Assembly (NCBI RefSeq): GCF_000971985.1
Contig: NZ_LAQQ01000005.1
Coordinates: 248,001 to 312,000 of the forward strand
DNA length: 64,000 nucleotides
Direction: 5' to 3'
DNA from: Paenibacillus dauci
Lineage (GTDB): Bacteria; Bacillota; Bacilli; Paenibacillales; Paenibacillaceae
The position numbers were made by a program, and so were the translations under genes. How positions within the stretch are numbered: position 1 is the stretch's first letter; each line of letters begins with the position of its first letter. This document shows positions 18,088 to 27,134 of the stretch, piece after piece. Under the pieces are notes generated by a model. That model saw only the letters and a program-made list of their open reading frames with translations, made no database searches and was not told the DNA's origin.

Positions 18088-18126
18088 TCTGCCAACTTCA
18101 ATTGTATGAAAATAGAAGTTGGCAGA
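18088..18126. repeat. Perfect 12-bp inverted repeat downstream of manP
   Basis: TCTGCCAACTTC (18088-18099) and GAAGTTGGCAGA (18115-18126) can form a hairpin with a 15-base loop. It lacks a U-run in either direction. It may protect the 3' end of the PTS transcript. Confidence 0.5.
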
Positions 18127-18190
18127 AACCGATATTTTGAAGATCCTTTTGGATAGAATATCAGGTATTGCTTGGCTCCTGTTTTTCAAA

Positions 18191-20212
18191 TTAACGGATC
18201 TGTTCGAGCAGTTGATAAGCCTCTTCACGGTTGCTTACCTGCAGCAGCTGATTGCGATACTGCTCATCCATTAGCTTGCGGGACAGCATTTGCAGTACTT
18301 TGAGATGGGCATTGCCCTGACTGTTGCGTGGAACGGCAATCATGAAAATCAGTCGTGCAGCCGTACCATCCATGCTATGCCAGTCTACACCATCGCGCTT
18401 CAGACCGAATACGACTGCCGGACGCTGAACGGCCTGCGACTTGCCATGCGGAATCGCTATATTCATCCCGATACCGGTAGTACTCTCCTGCTCACGCTCC
18501 AGAATGGCTTGCTTGAACTCGGCTGTAGAAGTCAGTTTGCCCTGCTGATCAAGAATATCAATCATTTCATCGATGATCTGATCCCGGGTCTCTCCCTGCA
18601 AATTCAGTTCAATCAGATCCATATCCATAATATCAGTCAACTGTTCCATTCGGATCGCCTCGGCTTTATCCGCTGCTGATACAGAATCTGTCGGTACCAC
18701 CGATCCAGCGGAATGAGCAGATGACGGACTATTTACAGAAGATGAAGCCATGCTCGCTGCTGGTGCAGCAGTTGTTCTTTGATTGTCCAGTCCACCTTCG
18801 CTATCCATCTGTTCATCGAGCGGCACATTTCGCTTCAGTAGTGTAATGAGCAGTGCAGCAACGACGGCGCCGACAATTACGGCGATGAAGAACATGAGCA
18901 CATGATCTACTGCACCCAGAACTGCAACGATCGGACCACCATGGGCTACGCGGTCTCCTACATGACCTAGCATGGCAATCACCGACCCGGTCATGGAGCC
19001 GACCATAATACTTGGAATAACGCGCAGTGGATCTTGAGCCGCAAATGGAATCGCCCCTTCGGTAATACCGAACAATCCCATCGTAAATGCCGCTTTGCCA
19101 GCTTCGCGTTCTGCCGGACGGAACTTGTGCTTGGCGATAAATGTAGCCAATCCCATACTGATTGGCGGAATACAGATTGCTACTGCAATCGGGCCCATAA
19201 TCTCATAGTTGCCTTCCGCGATCATCGCAGAACCGAACAAAAAGGCTACTTTATTCACCGGTCCACCCATATCAAAGGAAATCATCGCTCCCAGAATCAG
19301 TGCCAGCAGCACCGAACTGGTTCCCTGCATACTCGCCAGCCATACAGTCAACACTTCAAAAACATGGGCAATCGGCGCACCGATCAAGAACACAAATACC
19401 AATCCGACTACAAGTGATGACAGAATCGGAATAATAATAATTGGCATAATCGGCTGAAGGGCACGTGGAACTTTGAGCTTTTTGATACCCAGCGCTACAT
19501 AACCTGCCAGGAAACCAGCTACAATCCCGCCGATAAATCCGGCTCCCGATTCACTATGATAAAAGCTTCCCGTTGCTGCGATATAACCACCGATTACACC
19601 AGGTGCAATACCCGGCCGGTCCGCAATACTGTAAGCAATAAATCCGGCGAGTATCGGTACCATAAAGGTAAAGGAGGCAGCTCCAATCTGCTCAATTGTT
19701 TTCCAGAATGATCCATCGGGAATAACCAGTCCACCGGGTGTCTTCTGTCCACCCAGCGTCAGTGCAATCGCAATCAGCAGACCACCCACCACGATAAAAG
19801 GAATCATGTAGGAAACTCCGCTCATCAGATGGCGATAGATCGGATTCTGCTTATCCTGGCGTTCTTGCTTGCCTGACGATGCAGAGCCTTTTGTAACCTG
19901 ATGAACCGGGACTTCGCCTTCGCTAAATCGCTTGATCAACTCCTGCGGTTTGCGGATGCCATCTTGTACACCGACTACCAGCAGCCGTTTGCCACCGAAT
20001 CGGGAGGTGTTGACCGTTTTATCCGCTGCGATAATAATGCCATCGGCTTCACGTATCTCCTGTTCGGTAAATTCATTCTCGACACCAATTGAACCCTGCG
20101 TCTCTACTTTCATCTTTACGCCTAGCTGATCCGCTGCCTTTTGCAGATTTTCTGCTGCCATATACGTATGTGCAATTCCATTAGGACATGAAGTAATTGC
20201 CAATAATTTCAT
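18191..20212 (-). CDS. manP: PTS mannose/fructose-type transporter EIIBCA (ManP-like)
   Basis: This 673-aa membrane permease takes up a hexose and phosphorylates it. Domains run B-C-A: EIIB at about 1-100 with phospho-Cys9 in ITSCPNGIAHTYMAAE, EIIC at about 120-470 with about ten membrane helices, and EIIA at about 525-673 with phospho-His in IAIPHGKS. This order and length match B. subtilis ManP (mannose). The start at 20212 leaves nine bases after GGAGGA; an ATG at 20221 touches that site. The ManR-like regulator is at 21787. No fruK is present, which argues against a plain fructose operon. The next-door mannan locus makes mannose a sensible substrate. No manA is in the window. Confidence 0.82.
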   Translation of the reverse strand: MKLLAITSCPNGIAHTYMAAENLQKAADQLGVKMKVETQGSIGVENEFTEQEIREADGIIIAADKTVNTSRFGGKRLLVVGVQDGIRKPQELIKRFSEGEVPVHQVTKGSASSGKQERQDKQNPIYRHLMSGVSYMIPFIVVGGLLIAIALTLGGQKTPGGLVIPDGSFWKTIEQIGAASFTFMVPILAGFIAYSIADRPGIAPGVIGGYIAATGSFYHSESGAGFIGGIVAGFLAGYVALGIKKLKVPRALQPIMPIIIIPILSSLVVGLVFVFLIGAPIAHVFEVLTVWLASMQGTSSVLLALILGAMISFDMGGPVNKVAFLFGSAMIAEGNYEIMGPIAVAICIPPISMGLATFIAKHKFRPAEREAGKAAFTMGLFGITEGAIPFAAQDPLRVIPSIMVGSMTGSVIAMLGHVGDRVAHGGPIVAVLGAVDHVLMFFIAVIVGAVVAALLITLLKRNVPLDEQMDSEGGLDNQRTTAAPAASMASSSVNSPSSAHSAGSVVPTDSVSAADKAEAIRMEQLTDIMDMDLIELNLQGETRDQIIDEMIDILDQQGKLTSTAEFKQAILEREQESTTGIGMNIAIPHGKSQAVQRPAVVFGLKRDGVDWHSMDGTAARLIFMIAVPRNSQGNAHLKVLQMLSRKLMDEQYRNQLLQVSNREEAYQLLEQIR

Positions 20213-20281
20213 GTGTATCATCCTCCATTGTTGTAACGCTTACATGTATTATAAACCGGAGGATGGATGTTAAATGTTCAA

Positions 20282-20318
20282 CCTTTTACCGGAAGAGACA
20301 GGAAGATGCGGTAAAAGG
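20282..20318. promoter_or_regulatory. Inverted repeat upstream of manP, possible regulator site
   Basis: CCTTTTACCG (20282-20291) and CGGTAAAAGG (20309-20318) are perfect 10-base arms separated by 17 bases. They lie 70-106 bases upstream of the manP start and 53 bases past the znuA stop. There is no U-run, so an operator for the PRD activator is more likely than a terminator. A degenerate cre-like sequence, TTGTAACGCTTACA, lies nearer the gene at 20230. Confidence 0.45.
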
Positions 20319-20370
20319 AATTTTATTTATCAACGAGCAGCGATCTGCTGTGCAGCTGAACATCTTTCAC

Positions 20371-21375
20371 TTATTCGTTTAATGCTTTTTGTAGAGCAGC
20401 CAGATTGTTGCGCATAATGCTTAAATAGTTGACATTCTGAGCTTTTTCTTGATCGGTGATTCCTTCCAGAGGATCCAATACAGCCGACTTGGCTCCAATC
20501 TCACTGGCAATTGTATCCGCGAAGCTGGAAGAAACCAGCGTTTCAAAAAAGATCGTTTTGACATGATGCGTTTTGGCAAAATTGACAATCTCGCTCATTT
20601 TCTTGGCAGATGGTTCCTGATCGGGTGCGAGTCCGGCAATCGGAACCTGTGTCAAACCGTACTCTCTGGCCAAATATCCAAATGCCGCATGCTGTGTAAT
20701 AAAATCTTTGCGCTTGGTATTTTTCAAACCTTGTCTAAACTCCTGATCTAGCTTCTCCAATTGTGCGATATACGCATTGGCATTGGCTTCAAAAACAGTT
20801 GCGTCATCCGGAGATAATCTGGACAGTTCCTGCTGGATATTGCGCACTTCCTGAATGGCGAGCGCTGGAGACAACCATACGTGGGGATCCAGATCACCAT
20901 GGTCATGACTGTCATGATCTGCATGTCCTTCTTCATGTTCTCCTTCGCTGCCTTCTTCCTCAGCTATTCCATCCATAATTTGTAACCCTTTACTCGCTTC
21001 AACTACAGCCAGTTTGCTGCCTGTGGTACTGGATAGAATCTGATCCACCCATCCTTCCATACCCGCGCCATTATACACGAGCAGATCTGCGTTCGTAATC
21101 TCCGCAATATCCTGAGCAGTAGGCTCCCATTCATGCGGTTCTACATTGGCCGGTATGAGAATATCCACATTGGCTCGGTCACCTGCCACCTGCCGGGTAA
21201 ATTCATACATAGGATAAAAGCTCGCTTTGATCTCTAGCTTGGGTCTGGTAGCTGAAGTCTCTGATGATGCTGTGGTAGAATCAGTATTCTTCTCATTCAC
21301 TTGGGGAGACGAACTGCAGGCAGACACCACCAGGACCATAACAAGCATCAGTGCAGTAATTAGATATTTTTTCAT
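20371..21375 (-). CDS. znuA: Zinc ABC transporter substrate-binding lipoprotein
   Basis: This extracellular lipoprotein captures Zn2+ for an ABC importer (ZnuA/AdcA, cluster A-I). The signal peptide ends in the lipobox VVSAC at Cys20. The mature protein has the first metal His in ANVEPHEWEPTAQDI, an acidic His-rich loop (HEEGHADHDSHDHGD), a second site at DPHVWLSP, and later HAAFGYLAREYGL and the conserved PDQEPSAKKMSEI. No permease or ATPase gene is beside it, so it must work with components coded elsewhere. A perfect Zur box lies upstream at 21450. AAAGGAG precedes ATG. Confidence 0.93.
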   Translation of the reverse strand: MKKYLITALMLVMVLVVSACSSSPQVNEKNTDSTTASSETSATRPKLEIKASFYPMYEFTRQVAGDRANVDILIPANVEPHEWEPTAQDIAEITNADLLVYNGAGMEGWVDQILSSTTGSKLAVVEASKGLQIMDGIAEEEGSEGEHEEGHADHDSHDHGDLDPHVWLSPALAIQEVRNIQQELSRLSPDDATVFEANANAYIAQLEKLDQEFRQGLKNTKRKDFITQHAAFGYLAREYGLTQVPIAGLAPDQEPSAKKMSEIVNFAKTHHVKTIFFETLVSSSFADTIASEIGAKSAVLDPLEGITDQEKAQNVNYLSIMRNNLAALQKALNE

Positions 21376-21449
21376 GAATAGACTCCTTTGGTTTAGACAG
21401 CTTAACAGTACGGAAAAACCATTTTTCCTGAGGGGCTGTTTGTTTTATT

Positions 21450-21464
21450 TCGTAATTATTACGA
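21450..21464 (-). promoter_or_regulatory. Zur box in the znuA promoter
   Basis: TCGTAATTATTACGA is a perfect palindrome and matches the Bacillus Zur consensus (TCGTAATNATTACGA). It lies 75 bases upstream of the znuA start and should block transcription when zinc is sufficient. Confidence 0.88.
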
Positions 21465-21576
21465 TTTGTGAATAAGCAGATGAATTCCTTTGTTCATCCT
21501 TCCTACCAACCTTGAATTGCATACTGGTGATCACTAACTGATCCCATATTGGAAATACGGCTATCTTTCAAAAGCA

Positions 21577-21719
21577 GAAAATAAAAGGGCTGTGATCAGT
21601 AGCCCTTTTAGATCCAATGTATTAACCAGTACAGAATCAGAAAGAGCAACTATCACTTGCTCTGTATTTCTGAATCCATATTCGTCAGGCTTGTTAACTA
21701 ATAGTAATTATTACGAATA
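21577..21719 (-). ncRNA. Candidate Zur-repressed small RNA
   Basis: A consensus promoter and Zur-like box at 21703-21754 would start a transcript near 21719. It ends at a terminator made of AAAAGGGCT (21609-21601) and AGCCCTTTT (21591-21583) followed by ATTTT, giving about 143 nt. In between is a strong stem-loop: AGAGCAA (21663-21657) with TTGCTCT (21649-21643), loop of seven, extended by GATTCAGAA pairing with TTCTGATTC around it. The only ATG frame is eight codons (MDSEIQSK) with no ribosome site. The transcript could be a zinc-starvation sRNA, or an attenuated leader for znuA. It could also include the 3' end of the manR-like mRNA. Confidence 0.55.
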
Positions 21720-21754
21720 AAAAGAATTATACCGATGGACTCTTTTTTCGTCAA
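21703..21754 (-). promoter_or_regulatory. Strong sigma-A promoter with overlapping Zur-like box
   Basis: On the minus strand TTGACG (21754-21749), a 17-base spacer and TATAAT (21731-21726) form a near-perfect promoter. The palindrome GTAATTATTAC (21704-21714), extended to TCGTAATAATTACT, follows ten bases after the -10 and covers the expected start site, a repressing position. The nearest coding start is more than 300 bases downstream. Confidence 0.72.
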
Positions 21755-21786
21755 TTGTAATTTTGAGAGCGGTTCTTGAAAATAAA

Positions 21787-23736
21787 TCAAAATCCACTCA
21801 GGAAGGTCATTACATCCTTTTGTTCTCGCAAACGCTGAACAAGCAGCGAATTCTCGCTGATCCCTGACAGCTCCCGGAAAAGAAGCCGTGTCTCCTGCTG
21901 ATTATCATTTTGCACAGCCAGCATAAATACCAGCGATACGTACTCATTGCCCCAGCGCAGCGGTTGCTGCAAAGTTGCGATAGCAATCGCCGATTGGATA
22001 ATATGCTGCGGACTGCCATGCGGAATGGCAACACCCATACCTATCGTTGTCGCAGACATCTTTTCGCGGACAATGGCACTGTGCATATAGTCTGCAGTGA
22101 CAAATCCTTTTTGATGCAGCAGCTGACCGAGACGTTCAATAATTTCATAGGGATGCTCCACCTGCTGCTGAAGCAGAACCAGAAAAGGTGTCGTATATTT
22201 GAGCAGTATGGATTCCTGTGGCTTTTCTGACTGGGTCTGCTCTGACTTCTGGATAAACCGCTCCAGCTTCTTCTCTTCTCCGGCTTCCAGCAGCGGAGAA
22301 ATCACGATATAGGGAACAGGCACCGGCGGAAGCTCAATCGTCGAGATAATCATATCTACCTGATGCTGACGAAGGAAATCATCCAGCTCGGTCAGCCCAA
22401 TGCAGCCCACTACATGCACTGCATAGAATTTACGTTCGATCCGGGAAGAGAGCAGCTGGGACATTCCGATCCCCATATGACATACAATCACTACCTGTTT
22501 ATGCTTCCGGCTGCTGTGATTAAGCCTTTCTACAGCTGCCTGAAAATGCAGCGTCAGATAGGCCATTTCTTCTTCCGGAATGACCAGTCCATATTCCCGG
22601 TTAATCTCATCTACAGCCGATACCATCATATCGAACATATAAGGATACATTTTCTTGATCTCATGCAGCATCGGATTAGTCACCGGCAGCCCGTACTGAA
22701 GGCGATTCAGCGTGGTTCGCAAATGTACATGCAGTCCGCTGATCAGCGTCTCATCCCTGGTAAAATCAATCAGATTCAGACTGCACATCGTTCGAACCAG
22801 CTGATCCACTATAAGGACAGGCAGTTCTTCCCTATTTTCGCCTGCTGGTTCGGTGACCCTGTCCGGCTTGTAACGTAGCTTGCCGCCCAGCAGATGCAGT
22901 GCCAGATAACACTTCTCCATTTCGGGAAAAGCCAGCGCAAATGGTCTACCCAGCGCAGCCGTCAGTTCACTCGCCCATTCATACTCACGCTTCTGTTGGA
23001 TTTCTTCCATCTCATGTCCGGTCACCATGATCGGTTGGCCTAGCTTAATGCGACGGCTGATCAGCAAAATGTGAATGACCAGACTATCGAATGTCTCATC
23101 TGTAAAATCGAGTTGCTGTCGCCGGCATAACGCTTCCAACTCATGATAGACAGTATCCACTTCGTGAGCAGCGAACTGGCTTTTGAGCCATTTGCCTGCA
23201 GGCTCACCGTTATCCGCCAGCCGATTCAGCCGTACCAGCGCCAGTCGTTTGTGACGCTCTTCTCCAGCAATTATCATACCGATCCGCTGCCGGGTGACCA
23301 CCTGCAGATGAAAGGGCTTCAGCCAGTCGGCAATCAGATCCAGATCACTGCGAATCATGTTACGGCTGACATAAAAAGTATCCGCCAGTTCCTGTGCGGT
23401 TATCGCTTCTGTACTCATCAGCAGGCTGTAAGCGATCTGTACGATACGCTCTTTGTCGGGAACGATGATTGAGGTTGGCTGTATGGTCTGCAGCTGCGCA
23501 ATCATCGCATGAACTCCTTCTCCGGATGCGCTCAGACTGATGCCTGCCCCTGGTCTTCGAATCAGCGCTGCAGTTGGATAATCCGCTATATACTGTTCAA
23601 TAATCTTGCAATCATTACGAACCGTCTTCTCCGAGCAGTGCAGCTGATCTGCAACATTCTGGATCTGGATAAACTGACCCGAATGATTCAACAGAAGCTG
23701 CAAAATATCCTGCTGTCTGGCATTTAACAATATCAT
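21787..23736 (-). CDS. manR: PRD-domain PTS-controlled transcription activator (ManR-like)
   Basis: This 649-aa regulator has the order of B. subtilis ManR/MtlR. There is an N-terminal HTH (VADQLHCSEKTVRNDCKIIE) and a second one near residues 110-135 (LADTFYVSRNMIRSDLDLI). Two PRDs (about 190-295 and 305-410) have His in RRIKLG and LTLHFQ regions. An EIIB-like domain follows (VIVCHMGIGMSQLLSSRIE), then an EIIA-Fru-like domain with IPHGSPQ. Phosphorylation by HPr, EIIA and EIIB sets activity, coupling sugar uptake to transcription. Its target is presumably manP. The two are separated by the znuA gene, which is not seen in the B. subtilis manR-manP-manA order. ATG at 23736 follows GAAGGAG. Confidence 0.85.
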   Translation of the reverse strand: MILLNARQQDILQLLLNHSGQFIQIQNVADQLHCSEKTVRNDCKIIEQYIADYPTAALIRRPGAGISLSASGEGVHAMIAQLQTIQPTSIIVPDKERIVQIAYSLLMSTEAITAQELADTFYVSRNMIRSDLDLIADWLKPFHLQVVTRQRIGMIIAGEERHKRLALVRLNRLADNGEPAGKWLKSQFAAHEVDTVYHELEALCRRQQLDFTDETFDSLVIHILLISRRIKLGQPIMVTGHEMEEIQQKREYEWASELTAALGRPFALAFPEMEKCYLALHLLGGKLRYKPDRVTEPAGENREELPVLIVDQLVRTMCSLNLIDFTRDETLISGLHVHLRTTLNRLQYGLPVTNPMLHEIKKMYPYMFDMMVSAVDEINREYGLVIPEEEMAYLTLHFQAAVERLNHSSRKHKQVVIVCHMGIGMSQLLSSRIERKFYAVHVVGCIGLTELDDFLRQHQVDMIISTIELPPVPVPYIVISPLLEAGEEKKLERFIQKSEQTQSEKPQESILLKYTTPFLVLLQQQVEHPYEIIERLGQLLHQKGFVTADYMHSAIVREKMSATTIGMGVAIPHGSPQHIIQSAIAIATLQQPLRWGNEYVSLVFMLAVQNDNQQETRLLFRELSGISENSLLVQRLREQKDVMTFLSGF

Positions 23737-23838
23737 CGTTATTCGTTACTCCTTCATAATCGGTCAGGAACGATCTGCTCCGACCGTGACCGTCTCCCGG
23801 TACTGCAATATCTACTTACCGATCACAGTCTGAAATAC

Positions 23839-23877
23839 AATAATAACCGGAGCCTCCGAGAAGGTCCGGTTATTATT
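23839..23877. terminator. Bidirectional terminator
   Basis: AATAATAACCGGA (23839-23851) pairs with TCCGGTTATTATT (23865-23877). It ends the minus-strand mannan operon after the acetyl esterase gene. Confidence 0.8.
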
Positions 23878-23934
23878 ATCCGTTACATTTTTATACAATG
23901 AAATATCATTACATGCAAGGTGATCGACAGAAAA

Positions 23935-24906
23935 TTATAAGTTCAGCTGCATCAGCTTCTGTAAAGTGCGGTCAGAAAGAGCCGGCAAATATTCATGTCC
24001 ATATTCATGATAAAGCAGCATTTCCTTGGGTGAAGTAATCTTGTTATAGGCTGCAAACTGGGTGGATGGCGGACAAATAATATCTGCAAGCCCGGTTACC
24101 CATAGTACATCTGCCTGGATACGCGGCGCCAGATTCTGGATATCAATATAGCCCAATTTCCCAAAAATCTCATCCTCTCGCTGATGATGAGGATCGAAGA
24201 ACCGGAAATAATAGACCAGTTCTTCATAAGCGGAATTCGTTGGATCCAGCTGACTCGCCTGCTTATAGTCTGACAGAAATGGATAGACCGGAACAGCGAT
24301 CTTCACACGCGGTTCCAGTGCAGCACAGGCTACAGTAAGCGCTCCACCCTGGGATAATCCATGGGCAGCGATCCGCTCGGGATCGACTCCCTCGAGAGAC
24401 ATCAGAATACGTGCAGTCTGAACGGTATCGAGGAATACATTACGGAAATACAATTTGTCCGGATCGGGATCATCTATACCGCGAATAAAATGTCCACGAA
24501 TCGTCGAGCCCTTGACGGTCAGCGCATCCTCCGACCATCCGCCCTGCCCCCGGCAATCCATCGCGAGTACGGTAAATCCGTGAGCAGCATAGCCAATTTT
24601 GTCAAACCAGTCTCCACTATCACAAGCATACCCATGGAACATGACCAGCCCCGGACCTGCAGGGTGTGATGCGGCATCTGTCGGCTGTACCAGCTTGCAA
24701 TGTATTCTAGCTCCACCGATCCCTGTAAAATACAAATGATAACACTGCGCTACCGGCGAATGAAATTCAGCCGGTACCAGCTCATACTCCAGCGACTGCT
24801 GATCCAATTCGGCGAGTCCCCTTGCCCAGTATTCATCAAAATCCGCCGGTCTTGGACTGCTGCCCATGTAGTCTTTTAACTGCTCCAAAGATATATCTAC
24901 TGCCAT
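23935..24906 (-). CDS. axeA: Acetyl xylan esterase / cephalosporin-C deacetylase family
   Basis: This 323-aa alpha/beta hydrolase (family CE7) removes acetyl groups from oligosaccharides inside the cell. Visible are the N-terminal DYMGSSPRPADFDEYW, oxyanion segment VMFHGYACDSGDW, the RGQGG turn, nucleophile Ser in HGLSQGG, an Asp in TGLADIICPPST and the His in EYGHEYLP. CE7 enzymes have a wide acyl range; within this operon it probably deacetylates manno-oligosaccharides. It is the last gene of the operon (SBP, two permeases, GH130, GH113, esterase). The start follows GGGGAGAG. Confidence 0.9.
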   Translation of the reverse strand: MAVDISLEQLKDYMGSSPRPADFDEYWARGLAELDQQSLEYELVPAEFHSPVAQCYHLYFTGIGGARIHCKLVQPTDAASHPAGPGLVMFHGYACDSGDWFDKIGYAAHGFTVLAMDCRGQGGWSEDALTVKGSTIRGHFIRGIDDPDPDKLYFRNVFLDTVQTARILMSLEGVDPERIAAHGLSQGGALTVACAALEPRVKIAVPVYPFLSDYKQASQLDPTNSAYEELVYYFRFFDPHHQREDEIFGKLGYIDIQNLAPRIQADVLWVTGLADIICPPSTQFAAYNKITSPKEMLLYHEYGHEYLPALSDRTLQKLMQLNL

Positions 24907-24938
24907 CTGCTCTCCCCTTTTCCACTTATGCTGCAGTA

Positions 24939-25898
24939 TTACTTTACAGTGTTATTCTGCACGTCGTTCGGCAGTGAAGTATAGAACTCCCGGATGACGT
25001 GCTCGGCGGGCTTGCCGTATACGCTGTATCCATCATGATTCAAGGCTTCCTCTTCCTTATACAAGGCGGCACTCCAGTCCCATAATCCAAAACCGCTTAC
25101 CCATGGGCGAGTCTTGCAGGCATTGAACATAGCCGTATAATAGTCCGCCTGTTCTCCTGGATTCACTGTGCCTGCCCATTCCCAGTCATTGGGGATCATC
25201 GCCGAACCACTACGGCTGGGACAGCCTGCCTCCGCAAAGAAAAATGGTTTGTTATAAGGACGTATAACAGATTCAATCCGATCCAGCTGATGATCCCAAT
25301 CATTGATCGGATAATAGCCGCTGGACGAAATGACGTCGACTGCGTCCCACCATTTCACATTATTTTCCTGATATTTGTCCGTGTTGTACGTGATCAGACC
25401 GGCGTAGTCCTGACGTACATCCGCTATCAGCTGCCGCCACTCTGCTGAACGTCGCTCGGTCTGCACCATTTCACAGCCGACAATCATCATCTCGCAGCCT
25501 GTTTGCTCGGCAATCCGGGCATAATGACGCTGATAGTCGGTATAACTGGCAAACCATTCGTGCCACTTGGGTTCACAAGGTACATCCTCATCAAAAAAGT
25601 TGATATGCGCCCGCCAGGTGCCATTACGACAGTTCACGGTCGGCTTCATGATCAGCTTGAGTCCGAGAGAACGGGCGTAATCGAGCATGGCGATCAGTTC
25701 ATCATCCTCGACGATATGCTCCCCGCGATAATCCACCTTTGTAGAATGGGGCGTATCCTGCAATGCTGCCAATGCAAAAATAACTGTAGTGCTGCCAGTA
25801 CGCTCTTGCATCAAGCGCAGTGATTCTCTGGCTTCAGGTGAACGAAAGCTGCCGCGTCCGCTCATCCAGCCATAGGTAAATCCCTTGATGTAGTTCAT
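24939..25898 (-). CDS. GH113-like beta-mannanase/mannosidase
   Basis: This 319-aa TIM-barrel glycosidase has no signal peptide, so it acts in the cytoplasm on imported manno-oligosaccharides. It follows the GH113 pattern: KGFTYGWMSGRG at the start, LIMKPTVNCRNGTWRAHI in strand 3-4, acid/base Glu in VGCEMVQTE and nucleophile Glu in FFFAEAGCPSRSG. The C-terminal FGLWDWSA contributes an aromatic subsite. ATG follows AAAGGAA, 69 bases after the GH130 gene. Neighbours support beta-1,4-mannan degradation. Activity (endo versus exo) cannot be read from sequence. Confidence 0.83.
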   Translation of the reverse strand: MNYIKGFTYGWMSGRGSFRSPEARESLRLMQERTGSTTVIFALAALQDTPHSTKVDYRGEHIVEDDELIAMLDYARSLGLKLIMKPTVNCRNGTWRAHINFFDEDVPCEPKWHEWFASYTDYQRHYARIAEQTGCEMMIVGCEMVQTERRSAEWRQLIADVRQDYAGLITYNTDKYQENNVKWWDAVDVISSSGYYPINDWDHQLDRIESVIRPYNKPFFFAEAGCPSRSGSAMIPNDWEWAGTVNPGEQADYYTAMFNACKTRPWVSGFGLWDWSAALYKEEEALNHDGYSVYGKPAEHVIREFYTSLPNDVQNNTVK

Positions 25899-25967
25899 GC
25901 ATGCATTCCTTTCTTGCCCATAATGATAATCTGCCCTCGCACTGAATCCAGTTATGACAAGACCCGA

Positions 25968-27014
25968 TTACATGCGGCCAATCTCTTGGTCATCTGCAAT
26001 CTCTTCATAATGCTCAATCACATAACCGACGATCTCTTCCACTGTTGTATAAGCCACACCCACATACGTATCCGCTGCTCCATAATAAATAGCGATTCGT
26101 CCGGTGTCGGCATCATGCAGTGTCGCACACGGGAAAATAACATTGGCAACAAATCCACGTTCTTCATACCATTCTTCCGGTGTCAGTACAAAGGTCGAAG
26201 CGCGATATTTCACACGGGATGGCTCGTCTTTGTCGAGAATAACAGCGCCCATGCTATACACAAGTCCGTTACATGTACCGGTCACGCCGTGGTAGAACAT
26301 CAGCCAGCCTTCACTGGTCTCGATCGGCGCAGGCCCGCCGCCGATTTTGACCGATTGCCACCAGCCCTGGCCACCTTTGCTCATCACATGACGATGCTTG
26401 CCCCAGTAGATCAGATCGGGACTTTCACTAACAAATACATCACCAAATGGAGTATGCCCGCTATCACTTGGACGGGATAGCATAAGGAAATTGCCGTTTA
26501 CTTTACGAGGGAACAACACGCCATTACGGTTGAACGGCAGGAATGGATTCTCCAGGCGGGTAAAGGATTTGAAATCCTGGGTGCTGGCAAATCCTATCGC
26601 CGCTCCATAAAAATCGGTACACCAGATAATGTAATAAGTATCTTCTACTTTGACGAGGCGCGGGTCATAGGCATAGTTCGGTTGAAACGGCTCTCCTGCT
26701 TCATCCTGGAATTCAATGCGCTCTTCTTCAATCTGCCAGTCCAGACCATCGTCACTCCAGCCCAGATGCAGATGCGGGCGTCCGTTCACCGTTTCCGCAC
26801 GGAATATGCCTACGAACCGTCCCTCATAAGGAACAACAGCACTGTTAAAAATACGTGCGATCCCTTTGACCGGATTACGGTCGATCACTGGATTCGCCGT
26901 ATGACGCCATACCGGGAACTCGTAGCCTTCCGGCTTATCCTGCCAAGGCATTGCAGCCAGCGAATCGCCAATAATTTTCACCGTAGTTACAGTCTTGTTT
27001 TGAATATCAGTCAT
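25968..27014 (-). CDS. GH130 beta-1,4-mannooligosaccharide phosphorylase
   Basis: This 348-aa five-bladed propeller enzyme splits beta-1,4-mannosyl bonds with phosphate, releasing mannose-1-phosphate. Key sites are YEGRFVGIFRAE at the start, the general acid Asp in YAYDPRLVKVEDTYY, LFPRKVNGNFLMLSRPSD (phosphate-binding Arg), KIGGGPAPIET and YHGVTG. It is shorter than the second GH130 in the window (392 aa) and of the mannooligosaccharide type (GH130_2-like). It lacks a signal peptide. The start follows GGAGGA. It sits in the operon between the permeases and the GH113-like gene. Confidence 0.87.
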   Translation of the reverse strand: MTDIQNKTVTTVKIIGDSLAAMPWQDKPEGYEFPVWRHTANPVIDRNPVKGIARIFNSAVVPYEGRFVGIFRAETVNGRPHLHLGWSDDGLDWQIEEERIEFQDEAGEPFQPNYAYDPRLVKVEDTYYIIWCTDFYGAAIGFASTQDFKSFTRLENPFLPFNRNGVLFPRKVNGNFLMLSRPSDSGHTPFGDVFVSESPDLIYWGKHRHVMSKGGQGWWQSVKIGGGPAPIETSEGWLMFYHGVTGTCNGLVYSMGAVILDKDEPSRVKYRASTFVLTPEEWYEERGFVANVIFPCATLHDADTGRIAIYYGAADTYVGVAYTTVEEIVGYVIEHYEEIADDQEIGRM

Positions 27015-27134
27015 GATTAATCTCCTCCATTTTCTCTTTTTGGGTTTTGCGTTTTTGAATTTGGGAAAGGTTATGCTGAGAATAGGAAATAGCTAACAAA
27101 CTAGTAAAATTGCTGTATATTCATAAAACAATTT

